Positions 53,112-62,236 are shown, numbered from the stretch's first letter. The stretch is DNA of 64,000 nt from Actinomycetes bacterium (GCA_023443125.1 JAEZVO010000027.1:11012-75011), one strand, 5' to 3'. Notes: generated by a model from the sequence alone, not told the origin. A program made the numbers and translations.

Positions 53112-54490
53112 GATGCCTCCGCGATGAGATCAATGCCTTCAACGTCGACGGCTACCGCGTCGACGAACGTGCCCACAGGGTACTCGCCGTCAAGGATGAC
53201 GACGCCGTCGGTCTCCGGGCCCTGGTGTTCGGCGCGCCCAACCGCTTGCCCGTCCTCGTTCGATTCCACCAGAACGCGCAGTGGTTCGCCGATGCGTTCC
53301 GCCGCGCGATGTTCGGACACCTCAAGGGCAACGTCGGCGAGCATCGCGCGTCGCTGCTCGATGGTTTGTTCGTCGAGATGCCCGTCGAGGGTTGCGCCCT
53401 CCGTGCCTTCTTCGTCGGAGTAGCCGAACACGCCCATGACGTCGAGTTCTGCGTCGATGATGAACTGTTTGAGCAGTTCGACGTCGGCTTCGGTCTCGCC
53501 AGGGAACCCGGCGATGCAGTTGGAACGGATGCCCGCCTGCGGCGCGTAGTGGCGGATCTGCTCAATGAGGGCGAGAAAGCTGTCGGGGTCGCCGAACCGT
53601 CGCATCCTGCGCAGTAACCCCGGTGCCGCGTGCTGGAAGCTCAAGTCGAAGTAGGGCACCACCTTGTCGGTGTGCAGCAGGGCGTGCAGCATCGACGGGC
53701 GGATCTCCGCCGGCTGCAGGTAGCTGACGCGGATCCACTCGAGCCCATCGACCGTTGAGAGGTCGGCCACGAGGGTCTCGAGTCGTTCGTCGGCGCCGAG
53801 GTCTTTGCCGTAGCTGGAGGTGTTTTCGCTCACCAGGAACACTTCTTTGACGCCTTGTTCGACGAGCCACCTGGCCTCGGCGACGATCTCCTCGCTCGGG
53901 CGCGACAGGTACGAGCCGCGGAAGCTCGGAATCGCGCAGAACGCGCAGCGACGGTCGCATCCCGAGGCGATCTTCAGGCTCGACCATGGCGCATCCGAGA
54001 GTCGCCGACGGTGGGTCAGCCATGCGTGACCCGGCACAGCGAGGTCTCGGGCCGCGACCGGTCGGGCAGCCGGGGCCAGCGGCAGCAGCTTGCGGCGGTC
54101 TCTGGGCACATGAGAGGCCGGGCGTTCACCATCGAGGATGGAGCGTAGGCGATCGGCGATGTCGGTGTAGGAGTCGAAGCCCAGCACCGCGTCGGCTTCG
54201 GGCAGTTCCTCGGCCAACTCGACACCGTAGCGCTCCGCCATGCAGCCCACGGCGACGACGGATTTCACGGTGCCGTCGTGCTTCATATCGGACGCGGCGA
54301 GCAGCGTGTCGATCGAGTCTTTCTTCGCTTGTTCGACGAAGCCACAGGTGTTGACGACGACGGTCTCGGCCGACGCGGGGTCGTCGACGAGCTCGAAGCC
54401 CCCTGCTTCGAGACGGGCGGCGAGCTCCTCGGAGTCAACGTCGTTGCGGGCGCATCCGAGAGATGCGATGTGAACAGAGTGCACGGTCAT
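53108..54490 (-). CDS. rimO: Ribosomal protein S12 methylthiotransferase RimO
   Basis: Radical-SAM enzyme that methylthiolates an Asp of ribosomal protein S12; 460 residues. N-terminal cluster Cys in SLGCARNDVDSE, NTCGFVEQAKKDS and VGCMAERYG; radical-SAM motif CDRRCAFC (about 182-189); C-terminal TRAM domain. The signature SLGCARND separates it from MiaB, which is present separately in this window. Start: ATG at 54490, 12 bases after ftsK. It overlaps pgsA by 4 bases. Confidence 0.94.
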   Translation of the reverse strand: MTVHSVHIASLGCARNDVDSEELAARLEAGGFELVDDPASAETVVVNTCGFVEQAKKDSIDTLLAASDMKHDGTVKSVVAVGCMAERYGVELAEELPEADAVLGFDSYTDIADRLRSILDGERPASHVPRDRRKLLPLAPAARPVAARDLAVPGHAWLTHRRRLSDAPWSSLKIASGCDRRCAFCAIPSFRGSYLSRPSEEIVAEARWLVEQGVKEVFLVSENTSSYGKDLGADERLETLVADLSTVDGLEWIRVSYLQPAEIRPSMLHALLHTDKVVPYFDLSFQHAAPGLLRRMRRFGDPDSFLALIEQIRHYAPQAGIRSNCIAGFPGETEADVELLKQFIIDAELDVMGVFGYSDEEGTEGATLDGHLDEQTIEQRRAMLADVALEVSEHRAAERIGEPLRVLVESNEDGQAVGRAEHQGPETDGVVILDGEYPVGTFVDAVAVDVEGIDLIAEAS

Positions 54491-54502
54491 GACCAGCTCA
54501 GT

Positions 54503-57070
54503 CTATCCCTCGGCGAGATTCGCGAGCACCTCGTCGAGGTCGTCCGGTTTGACGAGCACTTCGCGCGCCTTCGAGCCCTCCGACGGTCCGACGACGCCGC
54601 GCGACTCGAGAATGTCCATGAGCCGCCCTGCCTTGGCAAAGCCAACGCGCAGCTTGCGCTGCAGCATCGACGTCGAACCGAGCTGCAGTTCGACGACGAG
54701 CCGGCAGGCGTCCAGCACGAGCTCAAGATCGTCGCCGATGTCGTCGACGACCTTCTTCTCGGTGGCTGCGCCAGCCGTTACGTCCTCGCGGTACTCGGGC
54801 TGCAGCTGCTGGCTGATGTGGGCGACGACTTCGCGGATCTCGGACTCGTTCACCCACGCACCCTGCACACGAATGGGCTTGCCGGAGCCCATCGGGAGGA
54901 AGAGGCCGTCGCCCTTGCCGACGAGTTTTTCCGCGCCCGGCTGGTCCAAGATGACGCGTGAATCGGTCATCGAGGACGTGGCGAATGCGAGGCGCGATGG
55001 AACGTTGGCCTTGATGAGGCCGGTGACGACGTCGGTCGAGGGACGCTGCGTCGCGAGCACCAGATGGATGCCTGCGGCGCGGGCGAGCTGCGTGATACGC
55101 ACGACGGAGTCCTCCACCTCGCGCGCGGCCACCATCATGAGGGCGGCGAGCTCGTCGACCACCACGAGCAGGTAAGGGTACGGTTCGAGCTTCCGCTCGG
55201 AACCCTCGGGTACCTTCACCTGACCGGCACGCACGGCCTTGTTGAAGTCGTCGACGTGACGGAACCCGAAGTTCGCCAGGTCGTCGTAGCGCATATCCAT
55301 CTCACGCACCACCCACGCGAGCGCCTCCGACGCCTTCTTCGGGTTGGTGATGATGGGCGTATTGAGGTGCGGAATGCCCTCGTACTGGTTGAGCTCCACA
55401 CGCTTCGGGTCGACGAGGATGAGGCGCACCTCGTCGGGGGTAGCTCGCATCATGATCGACGTGATGAGCGAGTTGATGAAGCTCGATTTACCGGATCCGG
55501 TGGCGCCGGCCACAAGCAGGTGCGGCATCTTCGCCATGTTCGCGACGACGAACCCACCGTCGACGTTCTTGCCCAGGCCGACGGTGAGCGGATGGTGGTC
55601 GCCTTGCGCCTTGGGCGAGCGGAGCACGTCGCCGAGTGAAACCACTTCCTTGTCAACGTTGGGGATCTCGATGCCGATGGCGGATTTACCGGGGATGGGC
55701 GTGAGAATGCGCAGCTCGTTGGAGCCGACGGCGTAGGCGATGTTGTCTTGCAGGCCAGTGATCTTAGAGACCTTCACCGCGGCGCCCAGCTCGATCTCGT
55801 AGCGGGTGACCGTCGGGCCTCGGGTGTAGCCGGTGACGGTGGCGTCCACCTCGAACTCGTTGAGCACGTCGGTGAGCTGGCGCACGATCCTGTCGCTGGC
55901 TTCGGTGCGGGCCTTCGGCTTCGAGCCGGGCGCGAGCAGCGACTGCTCCGGCAAGTGGTACACCACGTCGCCCGAGAGCATGAGCTGCTCGCCTCGCGGA
56001 GGTTCGACGGCGCTCGGCGACGGCGCAGATTCCACCTGCCCCACTTGCACGCCTGCCATCGGATCAGGCTGGCGCTTGCCCGCCGTGACGGGCTTCGACG
56101 GCGCCTCGTCGGTGTAGGCGGGCTGAACGCGCGTGGCTGGGGGCTCGTCGTCGACGCGCGGAGTGATCTGCGTCTCGGCCTCGAAGTCGTAGACGTCGTC
56201 GACTACCTCGGGGTCGTCCACTTCGTCTTCCAGCAGCGGCGTGTCGTAGGGTTTGTCGACGCCGAATTCCAGCTTGTCTTCGGCATCTCGCTGGCGGCGC
56301 TGTTCATCGCGCTTCGCCTTGCGTTCCTGGCGCTGTGCGATCTCTTCGTCGGAGCCTTCGACGAGGGTCGCGAAGACGGCGCGTACACCGTCGATGATCT
56401 CGACGAGGGGACGCCCGATGATGATGAGCGCGGCGAACAGGGTGACGAGTATGAGGATTGGCACCGCCACCCAGGCGGTCATGAGGTCGACGAGCAGTGA
56501 CGAGGAGAGGAAGCCGAGGATGCCGCCGGCTTCGCGCAGCGCGTCCATGTTGTCGGGGCGCGGGAGCCCCTTGGAGATATTGAGCAGGCCCAGCACACCA
56601 AAGATGAGCAGTATCCACCCCAAGCCAAGCCGCGGCGCACGGTCCACGTCGCGCGGGTTGCGCAGCACACTCCAGGAGGCGTACAGCAGCACCGCCGGAA
56701 CGGCGATGGCAAGGGAGCCGAACACCGTGGTGAGCCCGATGGATAGCCAGTGCGATACGCCGGGCAGGGAGAACCACACGCCTCCCATTGCGACGATGGC
56801 AAGGGCGAGCAGGAACAGGCCGAGGCCGTCGCGGCGGAGTTTCGGATCGATGTCTTTCGCAGAGCCGCCGATGGAGCGAGCGAGCCAACCGACGCCGCTC
56901 GCGAGCGCCCCGAAGGTTTTTCCGATGCCTTTGAGTATGGCAGTGCCCACACCGGGGCCTTGGCTTGCCTTGGGTGTGGGTGCCTTGGTGCGCGTCGAGG
57001 AACGAGCCGAGCCCTTCGAGGATCTCGACTTGGAGCCGCTCCGCGACGAGGAAGAAACGCGGGACGCCAT
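54503..57070 (-). CDS. ftsK: DNA translocase FtsK
   Basis: 855-residue septal DNA pump that aligns the chromosome terminus for dimer resolution. A Ser/Arg/Lys-rich N-terminus (1-45), four membrane helices (about 80-245), a charged linker (about 255-370), the alpha-beta motor with Walker A LLVAGATGSGKSSFINS (about 520-536) and Walker B LLVVVDELAALM (about 640), and the C-terminal gamma winged helix (LRVGFAKAGRLMDILESRGV, about 790). Length and order are standard for actinobacteria. Start: ATG at 57070; no ribosome binding site, but TAGAGT lies exactly 7 bases upstream. First gene of the ftsK-rimO-pgsA-cinA operon. Confidence 0.95.
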   Translation of the reverse strand: MASRVSSSSRSGSKSRSSKGSARSSTRTKAPTPKASQGPGVGTAILKGIGKTFGALASGVGWLARSIGGSAKDIDPKLRRDGLGLFLLALAIVAMGGVWFSLPGVSHWLSIGLTTVFGSLAIAVPAVLLYASWSVLRNPRDVDRAPRLGLGWILLIFGVLGLLNISKGLPRPDNMDALREAGGILGFLSSSLLVDLMTAWVAVPILILVTLFAALIIIGRPLVEIIDGVRAVFATLVEGSDEEIAQRQERKAKRDEQRRQRDAEDKLEFGVDKPYDTPLLEDEVDDPEVVDDVYDFEAETQITPRVDDEPPATRVQPAYTDEAPSKPVTAGKRQPDPMAGVQVGQVESAPSPSAVEPPRGEQLMLSGDVVYHLPEQSLLAPGSKPKARTEASDRIVRQLTDVLNEFEVDATVTGYTRGPTVTRYEIELGAAVKVSKITGLQDNIAYAVGSNELRILTPIPGKSAIGIEIPNVDKEVVSLGDVLRSPKAQGDHHPLTVGLGKNVDGGFVVANMAKMPHLLVAGATGSGKSSFINSLITSIMMRATPDEVRLILVDPKRVELNQYEGIPHLNTPIITNPKKASEALAWVVREMDMRYDDLANFGFRHVDDFNKAVRAGQVKVPEGSERKLEPYPYLLVVVDELAALMMVAAREVEDSVVRITQLARAAGIHLVLATQRPSTDVVTGLIKANVPSRLAFATSSMTDSRVILDQPGAEKLVGKGDGLFLPMGSGKPIRVQGAWVNESEIREVVAHISQQLQPEYREDVTAGAATEKKVVDDIGDDLELVLDACRLVVELQLGSTSMLQRKLRVGFAKAGRLMDILESRGVVGPSEGSKAREVLVKPDDLDEVLANLAEG

Positions 57071-57077
57071 GGGCCCA

Positions 57078-57083
57078 ACTCTA
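57078..57083 (-). promoter_or_regulatory. Leaderless-type -10 element of ftsK
   Basis: Minus-strand TAGAGT, 7 bases before the ftsK ATG. Confidence 0.45.
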
Positions 57084-57169
57084 GAGGCAGGTTCGCAGGT
57101 GGCTAGGTTCCCACGCCCGGAGCATGCCCTTTTCCCGTCAATTGCGCGCCGACGACGAGAGTGCCGGCG

Positions 57170-58090
57170 TCAGGCGAAGTGGTTCCAGCCGCTGAGCTCG
57201 CAGGGCGCTCCGTCGACGGTGACACCCTCACCCGATGTCACGCGGCCGATGATCCGCCACTCATCGGGCACATGGTTGGCGTCGGGGAAGGTCGCCACCA
57301 GCGCGTAATCCTCTCCCCCACCGAGCACGAAGGTGAGTGGGTCTTTCCCCGTCGCTGCGCCCACGCGAGTCATGGGGTCTGTGACCTCGAGCGCCTCAGT
57401 GTCGACGTCGATGGCCACTGCGGAGCTGGCGGCGATGTGGCCGAGGTCTTGGAGGAGCCCATCGGAGATATCCATCATGGCGGTGGCACCCGCCGCAGAG
57501 GCGATGATGCCCTGGCCGTAGGCCACCTCGGGTTGCAGCGCGAGACGCACCACGTCCTTGGGCGAACGGAAGCCGCGCGACAAGGCCGCATGGCCAGCCG
57601 CAGCCCAGCCGAGCTTGCCGAATGTGGCGACGACATCCCCTGGTTTCGCGCCCGAACGTGTCACGGGTTCGCGCGGCCCGAGGTCGCCGATAGCTGTGGC
57701 GGAGCAGACGATGAGGTCGGATCGGGAGAGGTCGCCGCCGACGAGCGACACGCCAGCGAGCTCGCACTCGGCGCGCACGCCGTCGGCAAAACTCTGGAGC
57801 CAGCCCTCGTCCAGGTCTTGAGGAAACGCCAACGCGACGACGACCGCCACCGGCAGCGCCCCCATGGCCTCGATGTCCGAAACGTTGACCGCGACGACTT
57901 TCCTACCCACCTGCTCAGGGGTGCTCCAGGCGCTCTTGAAATGCACGTTCTCGACAAGGATGTCCGTGCTGACGACGGCGTTTCCATCAAAGCGCAGGGC
58001 CGCGGCGTCGTCGCCGGGCCCAAGCACGACGTGCTCGTTGGTGGAGAGATCGCGGGTGAGGTTCGCGATGCGCTCGAACTCGTCGCTCAT
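57170..58090 (-). CDS. thiL: Thiamine-monophosphate kinase
   Basis: Phosphorylates thiamine monophosphate to the diphosphate cofactor. 306 residues of the PurM/ThiL fold: GPGDDAAALRF (about 24-34), STDILVENVHF with the metal-binding Asp (about 41), NVSDIEAMGA and GGDLSRSD, then MDISDGLLQDL (about 205) and the closing GGGEDYALVATF (about 258). Start: ATG at 58090, overlapping the ddl stop by ATGA. A longer in-frame reading to 58171 runs into ddl and is not needed. The ddl-thiL pair is common in actinobacteria. Confidence 0.94.
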   Translation of the reverse strand: MSDEFERIANLTRDLSTNEHVVLGPGDDAAALRFDGNAVVSTDILVENVHFKSAWSTPEQVGRKVVAVNVSDIEAMGALPVAVVVALAFPQDLDEGWLQSFADGVRAECELAGVSLVGGDLSRSDLIVCSATAIGDLGPREPVTRSGAKPGDVVATFGKLGWAAAGHAALSRGFRSPKDVVRLALQPEVAYGQGIIASAAGATAMMDISDGLLQDLGHIAASSAVAIDVDTEALEVTDPMTRVGAATGKDPLTFVLGGGEDYALVATFPDANHVPDEWRIIGRVTSGEGVTVDGAPCELSGWNHFA

Positions 58091-59199
58091 CGAAGGCCCA
58101 CCTTGCGCTCCGCTGCCAGGTCGATGATGCGCCCGACGAGTTCCGCGTAGCTCATGCCAGTGGACTGCCACAGCGATGGGAACATGGAAATTTGCGTGAA
58201 TCCAGGCATCGTGTTCGCCTCGTTGAGGAGTACCTCGCCGTCGTCGGTCAGGAAGAAGTCGATGCGCGCCAACCCTTCGCAGTCCAGTGCGTTGAAGGCC
58301 TGCCTTGCGAGCTCTTGAATCCGGCTCACGAGCGGCTCGTCGACCTTGGCGGGAATGTCGAGCGCGGCGCCCTTCTCGTCAAAGTACTTCGTCTCGTAGT
58401 CGTAGAACCCACTTTCGTCGAGCACGCGCACCTCGCCCAGCGGGGACGCCTCGCAGCCGTCAGGAAGGTTGGGGTTGGCGAGGACCGCACACTCGATCTC
58501 GCGCCCGCGCACCCCCTCCTCAACGATGACCTTGGGATCGAACTCGCGGGCGTGTTCAATGGCTTCCACCAGCCCAGCGGGATCGTCAACCTTACTGATG
58601 CCCAACGACGAGCCACCGCGACACGGCTTCACGAACAGCGGATAGCTGAGGGCATTGCATTCGGCGATCACGGCGTCGCGATGATGGCGCCAGCGGCGGT
58701 CAGTGGCGACGACGTACGGCCCGACGGCGAGCCCCGCGGCCTCGAATGTCTGCCGCATGAAGTGCTTGTCCATGCCGACCGCGCTCGATGTGACGCCGCA
58801 GCCAACGTAGCGGATGCCCATCATCTCGAAGAGCCCCTGAATGGTGCCGTCCTCACCGAACGGGCCGTGCAGCAGCGCGAAGGCGACGTCGACGTCGTTC
58901 ACGTCGATCAGGTGCTCGCCGCTACGAGTGGCGATCTGGCAGCCGTCTACGGTGCTTATCCACACGGCGTCCTCGTCGGGCTCGGCCACCTCGGGGGCTA
59001 CCCCGTCGATGATGGCGTAGGCGGCCAGCACGTCGAGCGGCACCTGCGTCCAGCGCCCCGATTTCGCGATGCCAATGCCGACGACGTCGTACCGCGTCCG
59101 GTCAATGGCGCCGAGCACGCTCGCGGCGGTTAGGCATGAGATGGAGTGTTCGGGCGAGACGCCGCCGAACACCAGGGCCACCTTGGTGCGTTCCGACAT
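58087..59199 (-). CDS. ddl: D-alanine-D-alanine ligase
   Basis: ATP-grasp enzyme making the D-Ala-D-Ala end of the peptidoglycan precursor, 370 residues. N-terminal VALVFGGVSPEHSISCLTAA (Glu and Ser positions for substrate), HGPFGEDGTIQGLFEMMGI, PLFVKPCRGGSSLGISKV for ATP binding, and the metal-binding LARIDFFLTDDGEVLLNEAN (about 310-330) with PGFTQISMFP. These fit D-Ala-D-Ala rather than D-lactate specificity, but I have not been able to check the deciding residue by alignment. Start: ATG at 59199. Overlaps thiL. Confidence 0.93.
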   Translation of the reverse strand: MSERTKVALVFGGVSPEHSISCLTAASVLGAIDRTRYDVVGIGIAKSGRWTQVPLDVLAAYAIIDGVAPEVAEPDEDAVWISTVDGCQIATRSGEHLIDVNDVDVAFALLHGPFGEDGTIQGLFEMMGIRYVGCGVTSSAVGMDKHFMRQTFEAAGLAVGPYVVATDRRWRHHRDAVIAECNALSYPLFVKPCRGGSSLGISKVDDPAGLVEAIEHAREFDPKVIVEEGVRGREIECAVLANPNLPDGCEASPLGEVRVLDESGFYDYETKYFDEKGAALDIPAKVDEPLVSRIQELARQAFNALDCEGLARIDFFLTDDGEVLLNEANTMPGFTQISMFPSLWQSTGMSYAELVGRIIDLAAERKVGLR

Positions 59200-59233
59200 G
59201 GTGATGCCTCCTCAACAACTGCGCCCGCCATCC

Positions 59234-59239
59234 TACAGT
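59234..59239 (+). promoter_or_regulatory. Leaderless-type -10 element of trmO
   Basis: TACAGT exactly 7 bases before the ATG at 59247; no ribosome binding site. Confidence 0.4.
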
Positions 59240-59246
59240 GGGCTGC

Positions 59247-59900
59247 ATGGAACCCATCGCGACGATCCGCACCGATTTTCCTGAAAAGTTCGGCGTGCCT
59301 CGACAGGCCGGTTTGGTGCCTGAGCTCGAGGGACGCGTGATCTTCGAGCCTGCATTCCGTTCATCCGACGCGGTGCGCGGACTGGAGGGGTTCTCACATA
59401 TCTGGTTGGTGTGGCTGTTCTCGAAATCGCCTGCCGAATGGTCGCCGACGGTGCGTCCACCCAGGCTCGGCGGCAACGAGCGCATGGGCGTGTTCGCAAC
59501 CCGCGCGCCCGTTCGCCCGAACCCCATCGGGCTGTCCTGCGTGCGCCTGGTGCGCGTCGATCCCGGCCCGGAGCTCGTCGTCACGGGCGCTGACCTCGTC
59601 GACGCAACACCGATCCTCGATATCAAGCCGTACGTGCCAGCTGATGCACAACTCGACGCCCGCTACGGGTTTCTCTCCAGAAATGCCAGCTACCGGCTCG
59701 AAGTGCAGATTCCCGACGAGCTCCTCACCCAGGTGCCCGATGCGAAGCGCAAGGCGCTCGTCGGGTTACTGAGCGAAGACCCCCGGCCGGCGTACCAGCG
59801 CGACGGGCGTGCTTACGGTGTTGCGTTCGCGGGCTACAACGTGCGATTTCACGTGGAGGACGAAACGCTCGTCGTCGATGCCATCACTCAGCTCGGCTGA
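59247..59900 (+). CDS. trmO: tRNA (N6-threonylcarbamoyladenosine37-N6) methyltransferase TrmO (TsaA/YaeB)
   Basis: 217-residue SAM-dependent enzyme that methylates t6A37 of threonine tRNAs. The TsaA barrel has IATIRTDFPEKFGVPRQAG, LEGFSHIWLVWLF, the family motif GVFATRAPVRPNPIGLS (about 94-110) and DIKPYVPADA. The C-terminal quarter (RPAYQRDGRAYGV) closes the domain as in E. coli YaeB. Start: ATG at 59247; the open frame begins at 59238 but MEPIAT is the family start. The 3' end overlaps convergent plsC by 17 bases. Confidence 0.92.
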   Translation: MEPIATIRTDFPEKFGVPRQAGLVPELEGRVIFEPAFRSSDAVRGLEGFSHIWLVWLFSKSPAEWSPTVRPPRLGGNERMGVFATRAPVRPNPIGLSCVRLVRVDPGPELVVTGADLVDATPILDIKPYVPADAQLDARYGFLSRNASYRLEVQIPDELLTQVPDAKRKALVGLLSEDPRPAYQRDGRAYGVAFAGYNVRFHVEDETLVVDAITQLG

Positions 59901-60621
59901 CGTATTCCTCTTTCCAGCTGTTCCAGATCAGCTTGGGCGCGGGCTCTCCGCGCACGGATGCGTACACGTTCGTGAGCGCCTCGGTGATACGACGGCTGGC
60001 CTCGCGGATATCATCGTCGCTCGGCGCGTCGGAGAGGAGATCAGACAGCTCGACGGGCTCCCCCACTGCCAGCGAGATGGGCCGCCTGCGCAACGAGAAC
60101 AGCTTGCGCAGCCGTAGATACCGTCCACCGAGCACCTCCTGGCACCCTTCTTGAGCGATGGGAAGCACCGGCACCCCCGTCGTGAGGGCCAGGCGCGCGG
60201 CGCCATTGCGTGCCACCATGGGCCAGCCTTGCGGGTCGCGCGTGATCGTCCCTTCGGGAAAAATGGCGACGCAGTCGCCCTGCTCGAGGGCAGCTGTGGC
60301 GTGCCGCAACGAGTCTTTGGCCCGAGAGGTGTGCCGCTCCACCGGGATCTGCCGGCATTGCACAGCCAGCCATCCGAGCACCGGCACCTTCCAAATCTCG
60401 GACTTGCCCAAGAACCTCGGCCAGCGCCCGGCCGCGACGAGCGCGTCGCCCAACATGACGGTGTCGAAGTTTGAGGTGTGGTTACTAACGACGAGCACCC
60501 CGCCCTGCTTGGGAACGCGATGCAGGCCTCGCCATTTCCTCGTCACCAGCATCGGAAGGAGGCACCGCACGAGCCCTACCAGGCTTCGGTATACGATGGG
60601 CGCAGATTCGGGCTTCGGCAT
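59884..60621 (-). CDS. 1-acyl-sn-glycerol-3-phosphate acyltransferase (PlsC family)
   Basis: 245-residue membrane-associated acyltransferase that adds the second acyl chain to lysophosphatidic acid. The catalytic H-x4-D is in VVSNHTSNFDTV (about 57-68), the glycerophosphate-binding block is IFPEGTITRDP (about 128-138), and PVLPIAQEG follows. A hydrophobic stretch lies near residues 11-25. Start: ATG at 60621, with TACAGT 6 bases upstream and no ribosome binding site; the longer open frame to 60822 crosses the HNH gene promoter and is not credible. Several PlsC paralogues are usual in actinobacteria, so the exact acceptor is uncertain. Confidence 0.9.
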   Translation of the reverse strand: MPKPESAPIVYRSLVGLVRCLLPMLVTRKWRGLHRVPKQGGVLVVSNHTSNFDTVMLGDALVAAGRWPRFLGKSEIWKVPVLGWLAVQCRQIPVERHTSRAKDSLRHATAALEQGDCVAIFPEGTITRDPQGWPMVARNGAARLALTTGVPVLPIAQEGCQEVLGGRYLRLRKLFSLRRRPISLAVGEPVELSDLLSDAPSDDDIREASRRITEALTNVYASVRGEPAPKLIWNSWKEEYVSRAE

Positions 60622-60627
60622 GGGGCC

Positions 60628-60633
60628 ACTGTA
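60628..60633 (-). promoter_or_regulatory. Leaderless-type -10 element of the plsC-like gene
   Basis: Minus-strand TACAGT, 6 bases before the ATG at 60621. Confidence 0.35.
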
Positions 60634-60724
60634 CTGCCCTAGCCCCGCCCTACTCGACCGTGGGCGCCGAGGATGCATCCACGTCCGGCTCGTAGATTGC
60701 TGCGATTTTTTTCGACCATACCCT

Positions 60725-60752
60725 TTGTTTTCAAACATTTGTTCGGTATGAT
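60725..60752 (+). promoter_or_regulatory. LexA-controlled promoter of the DUF222/HNH gene
   Basis: TTGTTT (60725-60730), a 16-base spacer that is itself the LexA-box match TCAAACATTTGTTCGG (60731-60746, two mismatches to TCGAAC-N4-GTTCGA), then TATGAT (60747-60752). The start is expected near 60759, followed by GAAGGAG and the ATG at 60774. Confidence 0.7.
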
Positions 60753-60773
60753 GGGTGGTGTTGAAGGAGAACA

Positions 60774-62129
60774 ATGATGTCCGACGCAGCACCTCTCGCA
60801 TTCGCCGCCATGGTCCACGCACGCAATGCCGCGCGCGCCGCCGAAGTTGCAGAAATCGTCGCGCTCCTCGAAGCGTCCGACACCTACGTGCTCGAAGAAG
60901 ACATGACGCTACCCAAGGCCCTCCGCATCAAACGCCTCTCCTCCGGGCGCGACGGTGTGCGCGGCCCGTCGGAAGCGTTCGTCCTCGAAGCGAGCGCCGC
61001 TACCGGCATGAGCTTTTCCGGCATGCGCGAGCGCATCTCCCAGGCACTCAGCATTCGCGCTCGGCATCCGCGCATCTGGCAGCTGTTTATCTCCGGCAGT
61101 ATTCAGTGGTGGATGGCCCTCAAGGTTGAGGAAGCCACCCAGAAGCTCCCTTGCTCGGCGGCCATGGACGTCGATCGCAGGGCCTCGCACTGGCTGGGAA
61201 TCAACTCGGTGTGGACGCTGTTCGAGCAGCTGCCCGCATGGGTTACCGAAGCCGACGTCGAGGGTGCTCAGCGTCGGGCCCGCATCGCGGCCCAAGAGCG
61301 CTTCGTGCACGTTGGGCGCTTCGAAGACGAGCACGTCGGCATCTTCGGGAAGGTCGCGGCCGCCGACGGCGTGTTGTTCGATCAGGCTCTCGATCAGATC
61401 GCCGCCACGCTCCCCGAGCCCGAAGTTCCCGACGAACTCGAAGCGCACGAGCGTGCTTCCTTCATCCGTGGCCAGCGCCGTGCTGCCGCCTTCGGCATCT
61501 TCGCTCAGCAGGCTGTCGGGCAAGAGTCGTTGATGAGCGTTGAGATAGTGGTCCATGTCCCCGCGGAGCACTCCGCCGACGCACTTGTTCCGGCAGCCGA
61601 CGGCCAGGCCCCACTCGGGTCGGCGGCCTACGTCGAAGGTTGGGGCCACCTACTCACCTCGACGCTGCCGGAGTTCCTCTCTGGCTCCAGCGTCACGGTA
61701 CAGCCCGTACTGGATCCGAACCTCATTCCTGATGCACCCGGCAGCACGCCGAGCAGCCGTCAGTTCTGCACCTTGCAGGTTCGCAATCCGCGTTCGGTGT
61801 TTCCGTTCTCCGCCACCAAGGCGAAGCATTGCGACATCGACCACACCGTCGCCTACTCCCCCAGCCACGACGCGGGTGCCACGAGCATGGGCAATCTCGG
61901 CCCCCTCGACAGGCGTGCACACCGTATGAAAACCGCTGGCCACTGGCATCTGCAGCAGCCCGAACCCGGTGTCTATCACTGGATATCGCCGCTGGGTTAC
62001 CAGTATCTGGTGAATGGCCGGGGCAGCGTCTGCACCCAAGTGCCCGACGTACCCATCGCACCCATCCCCGAGCTGCCGCCGCAGCCACCCGTCGACGAAC
62101 CCCCACCCGACTGGGCTCGCGCCGCGTAA
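60774..62129 (+). CDS. DUF222 / HNH endonuclease-domain protein (13E12-type)
   Basis: 451 residues. The N-terminal DUF222 domain (about 1-270) is helical, with FSGMRERISQALSIRARHPR and EADVEGAQRRARIAAQ. The C-terminal HNH part (about 340-420) has HCDIDHTVAYSPS and NLGPLDRRAHRMKTAGHW, which supply the His-Asn-His set. The two Cys pairs that flank HNH in related proteins (C-x4-C and CRRHH) are absent: VFPFSA and LDRRAH stand there. A Pro-rich tail ends the protein. In M. tuberculosis REP13E12 genes of this family carry LexA boxes and are damage-induced; the same is predicted here. Start: ATG at 60774 with AAGGAG; the second ATG at 60777 is possible. A strong hairpin follows. Confidence 0.88.
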   Translation: MMSDAAPLAFAAMVHARNAARAAEVAEIVALLEASDTYVLEEDMTLPKALRIKRLSSGRDGVRGPSEAFVLEASAATGMSFSGMRERISQALSIRARHPRIWQLFISGSIQWWMALKVEEATQKLPCSAAMDVDRRASHWLGINSVWTLFEQLPAWVTEADVEGAQRRARIAAQERFVHVGRFEDEHVGIFGKVAAADGVLFDQALDQIAATLPEPEVPDELEAHERASFIRGQRRAAAFGIFAQQAVGQESLMSVEIVVHVPAEHSADALVPAADGQAPLGSAAYVEGWGHLLTSTLPEFLSGSSVTVQPVLDPNLIPDAPGSTPSSRQFCTLQVRNPRSVFPFSATKAKHCDIDHTVAYSPSHDAGATSMGNLGPLDRRAHRMKTAGHWHLQQPEPGVYHWISPLGYQYLVNGRGSVCTQVPDVPIAPIPELPPQPPVDEPPPDWARAA

Positions 62130-62147
62130 CGCCCACTCACCCACACC

Positions 62148-62182
62148 GGTACCCCGCACTCCTGCCGGAGTCGCGGGGTACC
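62148..62182. terminator. Terminator between the HNH gene and the hydrolase gene
   Basis: 15-bp stem with one bulge: GGTACCCCGC-ACTCC against GGAGT-C-GCGGGGTACC, loop TGCC. Convergent genes end on both sides. Confidence 0.85.
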
Positions 62183-62236
62183 CGTGCTGCGTTCCTGCTC
62201 ATCGAGCCCAGTTCAGCAAGCTCCCGCCCCGCACCA

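Noticed and set aside
57161..59133. Two long plus-strand frames (57161-58150 and 58192-59133) opposite thiL and ddl
   Set aside because: Both mirror conserved enzymes; no ribosome binding sites.
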